This document shows positions 1 to 5,531 of a stretch of 5,531 bases of DNA, in pieces (within the stretch, counting starts at the first letter, position 1; each line of letters begins with the position of its first letter). Source of the DNA: Rhodoferax sp. (lineage in GTDB: Bacteria > Pseudomonadota > Gammaproteobacteria > Burkholderiales > Burkholderiaceae_C); contig JAEMRG010000143.1 of assembly GCA_016463455.1 (NCBI GenBank), positions 1 through 5,531 of the forward strand. Direction: 5' to 3'. Position numbers and translations under genes: made by a program. Under the pieces are notes generated by a model. That model ran no database searches and had not been told where the DNA came from. It saw nothing but the letters and a program-made list of their open reading frames with translations.

Positions 1-663
1 TCGATTTTTATCCGGGGCAATCCGCTATGGGCCATGGCGCGCGCCTGGTTGCGTACCGCGATTGCCGGTGCCCGCGTGATTTTGGGTATTCGGGTGCGCG
101 TCAGCGGCTGGGAGCATTTGCCCACCGGAGAAAACAGCCCCGCCGTTTTGCTCGTCAAGCACCAGTCCACGCTGGAGACATTTTTGCTGCCTTCGCTCAT
201 GCCGCATCCGCTGGCGTTTGTGTTCAAAAAAGAGTTGATGTATGTGCCGTTTTTTGGCTGGGCCATGAGCCGCCTCGACATGATTCATATTGACCGCAGC
301 CAGCGTTCGCAGGCCTTTAACAAGGTGGTTTCGCAAGGCCAAGAATTGCTCGCCCGCGGGGTCTGGATCATCATGTTTCCCGAAGGTACGCGCACACCGC
401 GCGGCGAAAAAGGCCTGTACAAAGCGGGCGGCACCCGCCTGGCCATCGAAACCGGCGCGCCCGTGTTTCCGATAGCGGTGAACTCGGCCCGCGTTTGGCC
501 GCGCAAAGCCTTTATCAAATACGCTGGCCTGGTCGATGTGTCCATCGGCCCGGCGATCGCCAGCGAAGGCCGCAGTCCGGACGAAATGATGCGCGAGGTA
601 GAGACCTGGATCGAGACCGAAATGCGCCGCCTGGACCCTGACGCTTACCCGCCAAAACCTTAG
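1..663 (+). CDS. plsC: 1-acyl-sn-glycerol-3-phosphate acyltransferase (PlsC), 5'-truncated by the window edge
   Basis: This enzyme transfers a fatty acyl group to lysophosphatidic acid to make phosphatidic acid at the inner membrane, the second acylation of phospholipid synthesis. The frame is open from base 1, so the true start lies outside the window; the ATG at 34 is probably internal. The family block I reads KHQSTLET (His codon at 160-162), an H-X4-E in place of the textbook H-X4-D. I believe Glu here is common in betaproteobacterial PlsC, but that is from memory. The substrate-binding block FPEGTR is intact at 376-393, followed by a Lys/Gly-rich GEKGLYKAGG stretch and the GAPVFPIAV block typical of the family. 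E. coli PlsC has about 245 residues; 220 codons are visible here, so roughly 20-30 N-terminal residues, including any membrane anchor, are probably missing. The stop is TAG at 661-663, and the next gene starts 20 bases later on the same strand, suggesting co-transcription. Confidence 0.93.
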   Translation, partial: SIFIRGNPLWAMARAWLRTAIAGARVILGIRVRVSGWEHLPTGENSPAVLLVKHQSTLETFLLPSLMPHPLAFVFKKELMYVPFFGWAMSRLDMIHIDRSQRSQAFNKVVSQGQELLARGVWIIMFPEGTRTPRGEKGLYKAGGTRLAIETGAPVFPIAVNSARVWPRKAFIKYAGLVDVSIGPAIASEGRSPDEMMREVETWIETEMRRLDPDAYPPKP

Positions 664-683
664 CGCACCAGAGCACTCGGGCT

Positions 684-1622
684 ATGCATCCGCTGCTACG
701 TTACACCCTGGACTTATTTGAATCGCTGGGCTCTGCGCCACCGGCTAAAACTGCGCCCCCCAAGCTGCCCGCGCGCGCGCCGCGCCGTGCTGCCAAACCC
801 GATGTGTCCAAGGCACCTAGCGATAAGGCTCCGATTGCCGGGCCATCCGAAGAGACCGTCTTTGCCCATCCCCAAGCCACGCGCAGCCTGCGTTTGCAAG
901 GGGTGCAGGTAGCGTTTTCGGTAGTGCGCGCGCGCCGCCGCAGCATCGGCATGCGCATCGGGCCCGATGGCTTGAGCGTACGCGCACCGCGCTGGACATC
1001 CTTGCTCGAAATCGACCAGGTCTTACTCGCACGCGCTCAGTGGATAGTGCGCAAACTGCAGGAAAGCCGCGAGCGGCATACGCACTTGCAGCAAACCCGT
1101 ATCGACTGGTGCGATGCTGCGGTCTTTCCCTATCTTGGCGGGCTGTTGCGCTTGCGTTTGGATCCTTCGCATGGCTTTAGCGCGGTGGGCGCCGCTTTAG
1201 CAGAGGCGCAGGGCGGGCAGGATGGGCCGCTGTTGCGCGAGTTGCGCATCGCGTTGCCGGTGGACGCTAGCGCTGCGCAAATCCGCGATGCCACGCAGGC
1301 CTGGCTGATGCGCCAGGCCCAGGCCTTGTTTGAGGAGCGGCTCAATCACTTTGCGCCGCAGTTACAAGTGCGCTGGACCCGCTTGTCACTGAGCAATGCC
1401 GACAAGCGCTGGGGCAGCGCCAAGAGCGACGGCTCGATTCGTCTGAACTGGCGCTTGATGCATTTTGAGTTGCCGGTGATCGACTATGTGGTGGCGCATG
1501 AGCTGAGCCATTTGCGGGTGATGAACCACAGCCCGCATTTCTGGCAAACCGTGGGCAGCGTGATGCCCGACTACCCGCAGCGGCGCGAAAAACTCAAAGA
1601 CCCGACCGCGCCGCTGTGGTGA
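684..1622 (+). CDS. YgjP-like (DUF45) zinc metalloprotein with N-terminal extension
   Basis: This 312-residue protein belongs to the YgjP/DUF45 family, often annotated as M48-like or SprT-like metallopeptidase. The C-terminal zinc motif is complete: HELSH at residues 272-276 followed by MNHSPHFW (280-287), where His282 would be the third metal ligand. The preceding block with RWGSAKSDGSIRLNW is also family-typical. The E. coli homologue is about 167 residues and I recall it being described as a UTP pyrophosphatase, so protease activity should not be assumed. The extra length here comes from an Ala/Pro/Lys-rich, probably disordered region (about residues 17-60) plus an enlarged middle segment around residues 150-190. 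No signal peptide is evident, so the protein is likely cytoplasmic. The ATG start lies 20 bases after plsC with only a weak upstream ribosome site (CGGG near 678), in keeping with read-through expression. Family assignment is firm; biochemical role is not. Confidence 0.88.
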   Translation: MHPLLRYTLDLFESLGSAPPAKTAPPKLPARAPRRAAKPDVSKAPSDKAPIAGPSEETVFAHPQATRSLRLQGVQVAFSVVRARRRSIGMRIGPDGLSVRAPRWTSLLEIDQVLLARAQWIVRKLQESRERHTHLQQTRIDWCDAAVFPYLGGLLRLRLDPSHGFSAVGAALAEAQGGQDGPLLRELRIALPVDASAAQIRDATQAWLMRQAQALFEERLNHFAPQLQVRWTRLSLSNADKRWGSAKSDGSIRLNWRLMHFELPVIDYVVAHELSHLRVMNHSPHFWQTVGSVMPDYPQRREKLKDPTAPLW

Positions 1623-1631
1623 AGAACCGGC

Positions 1632-2702
1632 TCAGACCGCCAGGCTGAATCGGTACACACCATCGGCGCCCAGAGTGCGGCGTAGTTTTTTCTGGAACCA
1701 CAGCAGATGCAAGTGCGCCACCGCCTCGCCCATGGCAAAAGTCATCTGGTGCAAGTCCAGCGCGCGCTTGAACAGTACTGGCACCACATCGCGAGCGCTT
1801 TGCGGCCCCGCTTCGCAGGCCTGCATCACTTCGGCCAGGCGCTCGCGGTGGTGGGTGTGCAGTTGTTCAATGCGCACATGCAAACCGGTGAAAGGCTTAC
1901 CGTGCGCCGGTAGCGTCAAAGTATCCAAGGGCAGGGGTTTGAATTTGTCAATCGAGTCCAAAAACAGTTTGAGCGCATCGGCCTCGGGCTCTTGTTCATA
2001 GACGCTGACGTTGGTGGAAATGCGTGGCAGCATCATGTCGCCGCCGATCAGCACAGCCAAGTCTTCGCAATACAGCGCGATATGTTCGGGCGCGTGGCCG
2101 TAGCCACTAATACAGCGCCAGCTGCGGCCGCCGATTTCCAGCATAGTACCGTCCATGAGGCGGTGGTAGCTGTCGGGTACCGAGGGCACCAGGTTAGGAA
2201 AGTAGTTGGTGCGCGCCCGTATTTGCGCTACCGAGCCCTCGTCGTTCATGCCGTGGGCGGCGAAGTAGGCGGCAGACCGCTCGCCGCCAAAGCCGTTGGC
2301 GCCCATGCAGGCAAAGCGCGCCACCTGGTAGTCGGCGGCGCTGATCCATAAATCGACTTTCCAGCGCTCACACAGCCAATGGGCCAGGCCGATATGGTCT
2401 GGGTGCATATGCGTGCAGATGACGCGAAGGATCGGCAAACCTTGCAACTCACTGGCAAAAATTTGCTCCCATTGGGCCTTGGCCTCGTCGCGGTGGATGC
2501 AACAGTCCACCACGCTCCAGCCCTGTACCGGGCCGTTTTCGCCTTCTATGCAATCGCGCAAGAGCCACAGGTTGATATGGTCTAGCGCAAAAGGCAGTGT
2601 CATGCGTACCCACAAAATGCCAGGCGCCACTTCGATGCTGCCCCCCGGCGACGGCAAGGCGCTGCCCAATGGATAGTGCAGGTGGGATTCGAGGGCGTTC
2701 AT
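1632..2702 (-). CDS. MBL-fold metallo-hydrolase, divergent from the liu operon
   Basis: This is a soluble metallo-beta-lactamase-fold hydrolase of 356 residues, related in style to glyoxalase II and LACTB2 proteins. A complete binuclear metal site is visible: THMHPDH (His98, His100, Asp102, His103), His203 in GYGHAPEH, Asp222 in LIGGDMM and His267 in LPAHGKPF. A C-terminal alpha-helical domain follows (about 275-345), as in LACTB2-like proteins. I chose the ATG at 2702-2700 rather than the in-frame ATG at 2723-2721, because the upstream ATG falls inside the -10 box of the likely promoter (2719-2747) and could not be on that transcript. The chosen start has a leader of only about ten bases and no clear Shine-Dalgarno sequence. 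The gene shares a palindromic control region with the liu operon, so a role in acyl-CoA or leucine catabolism, for instance thioester hydrolysis, is a reasonable inference; the substrate is unknown. Its stop is 9 bases from the convergent YgjP-like gene. Confidence 0.9.
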   Translation of the reverse strand: MNALESHLHYPLGSALPSPGGSIEVAPGILWVRMTLPFALDHINLWLLRDCIEGENGPVQGWSVVDCCIHRDEAKAQWEQIFASELQGLPILRVICTHMHPDHIGLAHWLCERWKVDLWISAADYQVARFACMGANGFGGERSAAYFAAHGMNDEGSVAQIRARTNYFPNLVPSVPDSYHRLMDGTMLEIGGRSWRCISGYGHAPEHIALYCEDLAVLIGGDMMLPRISTNVSVYEQEPEADALKLFLDSIDKFKPLPLDTLTLPAHGKPFTGLHVRIEQLHTHHRERLAEVMQACEAGPQSARDVVPVLFKRALDLHQMTFAMGEAVAHLHLLWFQKKLRRTLGADGVYRFSLAV

Positions 2703-2718
2703 GGTGGGTGGCTTATGG

Positions 2719-2747
2719 TTCATAATTGACGTTTACGTAAACGTCAA
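2719..2747 (-). promoter_or_regulatory. Predicted sigma-70 promoter of the MBL hydrolase gene
   Basis: Read on the - strand, TTGACG (2747-2742, five of six to the -35 consensus) is followed by a 17-base spacer and TATGAA (2724-2719, four of six to the -10 consensus). Transcription would start near 2712, leaving about ten bases before the ATG at 2702. The -35 box is the outer end of the 22-base palindrome, and the palindrome fills nearly all of the spacer, so a protein bound there should block this promoter. Boxes are seen directly; activity is inferred. Confidence 0.6.
2726..2747. promoter_or_regulatory. 22-base perfect palindrome, predicted LiuR (MerR-family) operator
   Basis: The half-site TTGACGTTTAC is followed immediately by its exact reverse complement; bases 2725 and 2748 break the symmetry. 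Three ACGT cores lie at 2729, 2735 and 2741, exactly six bases apart. The element can be read as two overlapping 16-base sites (2726-2741 and 2732-2747), each with two ACGT cores separated by two bases. MerR-family dimers bind such dyads near promoter spacers, and ACGT-containing palindromes fit my recollection of LiuR sites in proteobacteria. It lies 81 bases before the regulator's ATG and over the promoter of the MBL gene, so it probably provides autoregulation and shared control. Confidence 0.72.
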
Positions 2748-2756
2748 CCCGATTCT
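2726..2756 (+). promoter_or_regulatory. Tentative promoter of the liu operon
   Basis: On the + strand TTGACG (2726-2731) is a good -35 box, but at 17 bases no -10 box is present. The best partner is GATTCT (2751-2756, three of six) at a 19-base spacing, the long spacing typical of promoters regulated by MerR-family proteins. The palindrome covers the -35 box and most of the spacer. The weak -10 leaves the true transcription start open; it could instead lie further down in 2757-2820. The untranslated leader would be about 65 bases, in which I see no clear structured element. Confidence 0.3.
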
Positions 2757-2827
2757 AGACAGCCCGGCCCCGTGCCTCTGTCGCATTGGTTTGTGTCTCG
2801 CATCTTGCCCGTTCTTTGCCGCCGCCT

Positions 2828-3265
2828 ATGAGCAGTACCTTCAGCATCAGCGACTTGTCACGCGAGTTTGACCTGACCACCCGGGCTATTCGTTTTTACG
2901 AAGATCTGGGCTTGTTGCAGCCTGAGCGCACCGGTCCGGGCGGGCGCAACCGGGTCTATAGCGTGCGCGACCGCACCCGTTTGAAGTTGACCTTGCGTGC
3001 CAAGCGTCTGGGCCTGAGCTTGACCGAGGCCAAGGACATCATCGACACCTACGAAAGCCCGCGCGATAGCGGCATGCAGCTGAGCAAATTTTTGGAAGTG
3101 CTGGACGTGCACCGCAGCCGCATTGAAGAGCAGATGGCCGATCTGCAGTCCAATCTGGACGAGATCAAAGTACACCAGCGCGAAGCGCGGGCCTTGCTGG
3201 GCAAAGTGCCGCCAAGCGCGCCTAACAGCAAAAAACCCAAAACCCAGGCCGTGCATGTCCGCTGA
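2828..3265 (+). CDS. liuR: MerR-family transcriptional regulator, LiuR-like
   Basis: This 145-residue cytoplasmic DNA-binding protein has the MerR layout: a winged helix-turn-helix at about residues 5-25 (FSISDLSREFDLTTRAIRFY), the wing with GPGGRNRVYS (36-45), a second helical pair to about residue 75 and a dimerisation coiled coil at about 80-122, ending in a Lys/Pro-rich tail. There are no cysteines, which argues against a metal or redox sensor and for a small-molecule or acyl-CoA sensor. Position at the head of an operon with isovaleryl-CoA dehydrogenase matches LiuR, the regulator of leucine and isovalerate degradation genes in many proteobacteria. The ATG at 2828 places the DNA-binding domain where the family begins; an in-frame TTG at 2786 would add 14 unrelated residues. 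No strong ribosome site is seen upstream. The 22-base palindrome upstream is its likely operator. Specificity for the leucine pathway is inferred from context. Confidence 0.85.
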   Translation: MSSTFSISDLSREFDLTTRAIRFYEDLGLLQPERTGPGGRNRVYSVRDRTRLKLTLRAKRLGLSLTEAKDIIDTYESPRDSGMQLSKFLEVLDVHRSRIEEQMADLQSNLDEIKVHQREARALLGKVPPSAPNSKKPKTQAVHVR

Positions 3266-3701
3266 TTCCCAGCCTTATCCATTGCTGTGGGAGCGCATTG
3301 CCACCAGTTTGGCGCGCCAGGGCATGTCGCAGGCGCTGGGCGTGCGCTTGCTGCGCGCCGAGCCCGGCTACGTCGAGTTGGCCCTGCCTTATTCGGACAA
3401 AGTGACGCAGCAGCAACTGGGGTTTCATGGCGGCGCCACCGGTATGCTGGCCGATATCGCTGGCGGCTATGCGGCGCTGACGCTTGCCCCCGAGGGGCTT
3501 GAGGTCACCACGGTGGAATACAAAATCAATTTTCTGGCGGCTTTTAAAGAGGGCGAATTACGCGCCATCGGCAAAGTGGTGCGCGCCGGCAAGCGGATTA
3601 CGGTGGCATCGGCAGAGGTGCTGCATGTGGATGCGCAGGGGCACACTAGCCCGTGTGCGCTGATGCAGCAAACCTTGACTACGGTGCCCGCCAGCGCCTG
3701 A
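3255..3701 (+). CDS. PaaI-type hotdog-fold acyl-CoA thioesterase
   Basis: This 148-residue protein is a single hotdog domain of the PaaI/YdiI type, which hydrolyses acyl-CoA thioesters to free acid and CoA. The signature is GFHGGATGMLADIAGGYAA, with His58-Gly59-Gly60 and a candidate catalytic Asp67; a beta-rich second half carries TVEYKINFLAA and ends in a VLHVDAQG strand. The usual family length is 130-150 residues, so it looks complete. The ATG at 3255 is chosen because translation from there begins just before the first hotdog helix, and it overlaps the last 11 bases of the regulator gene, implying translational coupling. The nearest ribosome site is CCCAGG (3243-3248), inside the regulator gene. 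Its place between liuR and liuA suggests it acts on branched acyl-CoAs such as isovaleryl- or methylcrotonyl-CoA, perhaps to free CoA when they accumulate. That substrate is inferred; aromatic acyl-CoAs are an alternative. Confidence 0.85.
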   Translation: MSADSQPYPLLWERIATSLARQGMSQALGVRLLRAEPGYVELALPYSDKVTQQQLGFHGGATGMLADIAGGYAALTLAPEGLEVTTVEYKINFLAAFKEGELRAIGKVVRAGKRITVASAEVLHVDAQGHTSPCALMQQTLTTVPASA

Positions 3702-3713
3702 CAATTTTTTGCA

Positions 3714-3719
3714 AAGGGA
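3714..3719 (+). promoter_or_regulatory. Ribosome binding site of liuA
   Basis: AAGGGA lies six bases before the ATG at 3726 and is the clearest Shine-Dalgarno sequence in the window. It fixes the liuA start and suggests that this gene is translated more strongly than its upstream neighbours, whose sites are weak or embedded in coding sequence. Confidence 0.75.
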
Positions 3720-3725
3720 CTAAAA

Positions 3726-4904
3726 ATGACGCTACCAGGGCTGGACTTTCAACTCGGGCAAGACGTGGATGCGCTGCGCGAAGCGGTGCATGATTTCGCG
3801 CAAGCCGAAATCGCGCCGCGCGCCGCCGCCATCGACCGCGACGACCAGTTCCCCATGGACTTGTGGCGCAAGATGGGCGATCTGGGTGTGCTGGGTATCA
3901 CCGTCGAAGAAGAATACGGGGGCGCCGCTATGGGCTATTTGGCCCATATGGTGGCCATGGAGGAGATTTCGCGCGCCAGCGCTTCAGTGGGTTTGTCCTA
4001 CGGCGCGCACAGTAATTTGTGCGTCAACCAGATCCGCCGTAATGGCACGCCCGAGCAGCGCCAGCGCTATCTGCCCAAGCTGATCAGCGGCGAACACGTG
4101 GGCGCCCTGGCCATGAGCGAGCCCGGTGCCGGTAGCGATGTGCTGTCTATGAAACTGCGCGCGCAGGACAAGGGTGGTTACTTTGTGCTCAATGGCAGCA
4201 AGATGTGGATCACCAACGGCCCGGATGCGGACACCCTGGTGGTCTATGCCAAAACCGATCCGGAGCTGGGCGCGCGCGGCGTCACCGCTTTTTTGATTGA
4301 AAAAAGCATGCCGGGTTTCTCGGTCGCGCAAAAACTCGACAAGCTGGGCATGCGTGGCAGCCACACGGGCGAGCTGGTTTTTAACAATGTGGAAGTGCCT
4401 TTATCCCATGTGCTGGGCGGCATCAACAATGGTGCCAAGGTCTTAATGAGCGGCCTGGACTATGAGCGTGCGGTGCTGAGCGGGGGGCCATTGGGCATCA
4501 TGCAAGCGGTGATGGACGAGGTCATACCCTATATCCACGAGCGCAAACAATTTGGCCAAAGCATTGGCGAGTTCCAGTTGATTCAGGGTAAGGTCGCCGA
4601 TATGTACACCGTGCTGCAAGCGGGCCGCTCGTTTGCCTATATGGTGGCTAAAAACTTGGATGCCTTGGGCAGCGAGCATGTACGCCGCGTGCGCAAAGAC
4701 TGCGCCAGTGTGATTTTGTGGACTGCCGAGAAAGCCACCTGGATGGCCGGCGAAGGCGTGCAGATATTTGGTGGCAATGGCTATATCAACGACTACCCCT
4801 TAGGTCGCTTGTGGCGCGATGCCAAACTCTATGAAATCGGTGCTGGAACCAGTGAGATTCGCCGTATGCTCATCGGCCGTGAATTGTTTTCCGAAACCGC
4901 CTAA
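3726..4904 (+). CDS. liuA: Isovaleryl-CoA dehydrogenase
   Basis: This FAD enzyme oxidises isovaleryl-CoA to 3-methylcrotonyl-CoA in leucine degradation, passing electrons to electron-transfer flavoprotein. At 392 residues it has full acyl-CoA dehydrogenase length. Visible are the N-terminal helical domain, the first family signature ALAMSEPGAGSD (ending near residue 138), the FAD-contacting MWITNG (160-165), and the C-terminal GGNGYINDYPLGRLWRDAK block. Two features separate it from straight-chain dehydrogenases. The catalytic glutamate is at Glu247 in GLDYERAVLSGG, equivalent to Glu254 of human isovaleryl-CoA dehydrogenase. The position of the medium-chain enzyme's Glu376 is Ala, in LYEIGAGTSEIRR. 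The gene follows the thioesterase by 24 bases and precedes the carbonic anhydrase by 26 bases, all in one orientation, so they are probably one transcript controlled from the palindrome upstream of liuR. No break or frameshift is seen. Confidence 0.96.
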   Translation: MTLPGLDFQLGQDVDALREAVHDFAQAEIAPRAAAIDRDDQFPMDLWRKMGDLGVLGITVEEEYGGAAMGYLAHMVAMEEISRASASVGLSYGAHSNLCVNQIRRNGTPEQRQRYLPKLISGEHVGALAMSEPGAGSDVLSMKLRAQDKGGYFVLNGSKMWITNGPDADTLVVYAKTDPELGARGVTAFLIEKSMPGFSVAQKLDKLGMRGSHTGELVFNNVEVPLSHVLGGINNGAKVLMSGLDYERAVLSGGPLGIMQAVMDEVIPYIHERKQFGQSIGEFQLIQGKVADMYTVLQAGRSFAYMVAKNLDALGSEHVRRVRKDCASVILWTAEKATWMAGEGVQIFGGNGYINDYPLGRLWRDAKLYEIGAGTSEIRRMLIGRELFSETA

Positions 4905-4930
4905 ACCTTGTAGCGCAAAGCTGAACTTGT

Positions 4931-5531
4931 ATGACCCAGTTAAATGATTTATTTGCCCGCAACCGCACCTGGGCCGCTGAAATGGAGCGCAAGCAGCCGG
5001 GCTTTTTCACCGGTCTGACGGCGCAGCAAAAGCCGCGCTATATGTGGATCGGCTGTTCGGACAGCCGCGTGCCTGCCAACCAGATCATCGGCCTGGCGCC
5101 AGGCGAAATTTTTGTCCACCGTAATGTGGCCAATGTGGTGGTGCATTCGGATTTGAACGCCCTGTCCACCATCCAGTTTGCCGTCGAACGTTTGAAGGTA
5201 CGCGACATTTTGCTGGTCGGGCACTATGGCTGCTCGGGCGTGCAGGCGGCGCTGGAAGGCGCGCGCATCGGCCTAGCAGACAATTGGCTGCGCCATATCC
5301 AGGACGTGCGCGACAGGCACCAAGCCTTGATCGACGCCGCCCCCGAGGCCGCCCGCGCCAATATCTTGTGCGAGCTCAATGCGGTGGAGCAAGTGCTCAA
5401 TGTGGCGCAAAGCACCGTCTTGCAAGACGCCTGGGCGCGCGATCAGGAGGTGATGTTGCACGCCTGCGTCTATGGCCTGCACGATGGCTTGCTCAAAGAC
5501 CTGTACATGCATTTGGGTGGCAAAGACGATA
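4931..5531 (+). CDS. can: Beta-carbonic anhydrase (Can type), 3'-truncated by the window edge
   Basis: The enzyme interconverts CO2 and bicarbonate in the cytoplasm. Two hundred codons are visible from the ATG at 4931, and the frame is still open at the window end; family members have about 210-225 residues. Zinc ligands match E. coli Can numbering exactly: Cys42 and Asp44 with Arg46 in CSDSR, and His98 with Cys101 in GHYGCSG. The non-catalytic bicarbonate site of allosteric type II enzymes is also complete, with Trp39, Arg64 and Tyr181, so activity is expected to depend steeply on pH and bicarbonate. The gene starts 26 bases after liuA, with only a weak ribosome site and no terminator between, so it appears to be part of the liu operon. 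Its likely contribution is bicarbonate for methylcrotonyl-CoA carboxylase, the biotin enzyme acting next after isovaleryl-CoA dehydrogenase and expected downstream. A general housekeeping role is also possible. Confidence 0.95.
   Translation, partial: MTQLNDLFARNRTWAAEMERKQPGFFTGLTAQQKPRYMWIGCSDSRVPANQIIGLAPGEIFVHRNVANVVVHSDLNALSTIQFAVERLKVRDILLVGHYGCSGVQAALEGARIGLADNWLRHIQDVRDRHQALIDAAPEAARANILCELNAVEQVLNVAQSTVLQDAWARDQEVMLHACVYGLHDGLLKDLYMHLGGKDD

Noticed and set aside
771..785. Alternating GC tract as a Z-DNA or regulatory element
   Set aside because: It is short and lies within Ala/Arg/Pro codons of the YgjP-like gene; high GC content explains it adequately.
1623..1631. Bidirectional terminator between the convergent YgjP-like and MBL genes
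   Set aside because: Only nine bases separate the stop codons and no hairpin followed by a T-run is visible there, so the transcripts probably overlap.
1992..2351. Open frame of 119 codons on the + strand opposite the MBL gene
   Set aside because: The opposite strand encodes complete metal-binding motifs across this stretch; the + strand product resembles no family.
2786..2827. TTG start extending the regulator by 14 residues
   Set aside because: The added residues are unlike MerR N-termini, and the ATG at 2828 places the helix-turn-helix at the usual distance from the start.
2858..3256. Long open frame (132 codons) on the - strand opposite the regulator gene
   Set aside because: It mirrors the codon phase of a clear MerR-family gene in GC-rich DNA, and its translation is a low-complexity mix of Gln, Ala and His with no family features.
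3702..3725. T-run at 3705-3710 after the thioesterase as an intrinsic terminator
   Set aside because: No stable GC-rich stem-loop precedes it, and the next gene follows at once with its own ribosome site.
3984..4364. Open frame of 126 codons on the - strand opposite liuA
   Set aside because: It is an antisense shadow of an unmistakable isovaleryl-CoA dehydrogenase, with no recognisable motif or ribosome site.

Overview
The window is a high-G+C (about 60% by eye), densely coded bacterial chromosome segment. Gene content and order point to a betaproteobacterium of the order Burkholderiales, possibly close to Comamonadaceae; this is inferred from protein style and synteny memory, not from a search. 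Six protein genes cover almost everything. The only non-coding stretch over 30 bases is a 125-base divergent regulatory region. I see no RNA gene, mobile element, CRISPR array or foreign-looking insert.

Left part (1-1622, + strand): the 3' portion of plsC (lysophosphatidic acid acyltransferase, phospholipid synthesis), then a YgjP-like (DUF45) zinc metalloprotein with an unusual Ala/Pro/Lys-rich N-terminal extension. These look like housekeeping genes. They run convergently, with only 9 bases between stop codons, into a metallo-beta-lactamase (MBL) fold hydrolase on the - strand (1632-2702).

Centre (2703-2827): a divergent control region built around a perfect 22-base palindrome (2726-2747) containing three ACGT cores spaced six bases apart. 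On the - strand the palindrome spans the -35 box and nearly all of the 17-base spacer of a good promoter for the MBL gene. On the + strand it sits upstream of a MerR-family gene. It is the likely operator of that regulator.

Right part (2828-5531, + strand): a compact leucine/isovalerate utilisation (liu) operon. It contains a MerR-family LiuR-like regulator, a PaaI-type hotdog thioesterase whose start overlaps the regulator's stop, isovaleryl-CoA dehydrogenase (liuA), and a beta-carbonic anhydrase that runs off the window end. Isovaleryl-CoA dehydrogenase makes 3-methylcrotonyl-CoA. The next pathway enzyme, the biotin-dependent methylcrotonyl-CoA carboxylase, consumes bicarbonate, which a carbonic anhydrase can supply, so the carboxylase genes are expected just downstream. 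The shared operator suggests that the divergent MBL hydrolase belongs to the same regulon. The least explained parts of this otherwise recognisable system are the MBL hydrolase, the thioesterase and the triple-ACGT operator.
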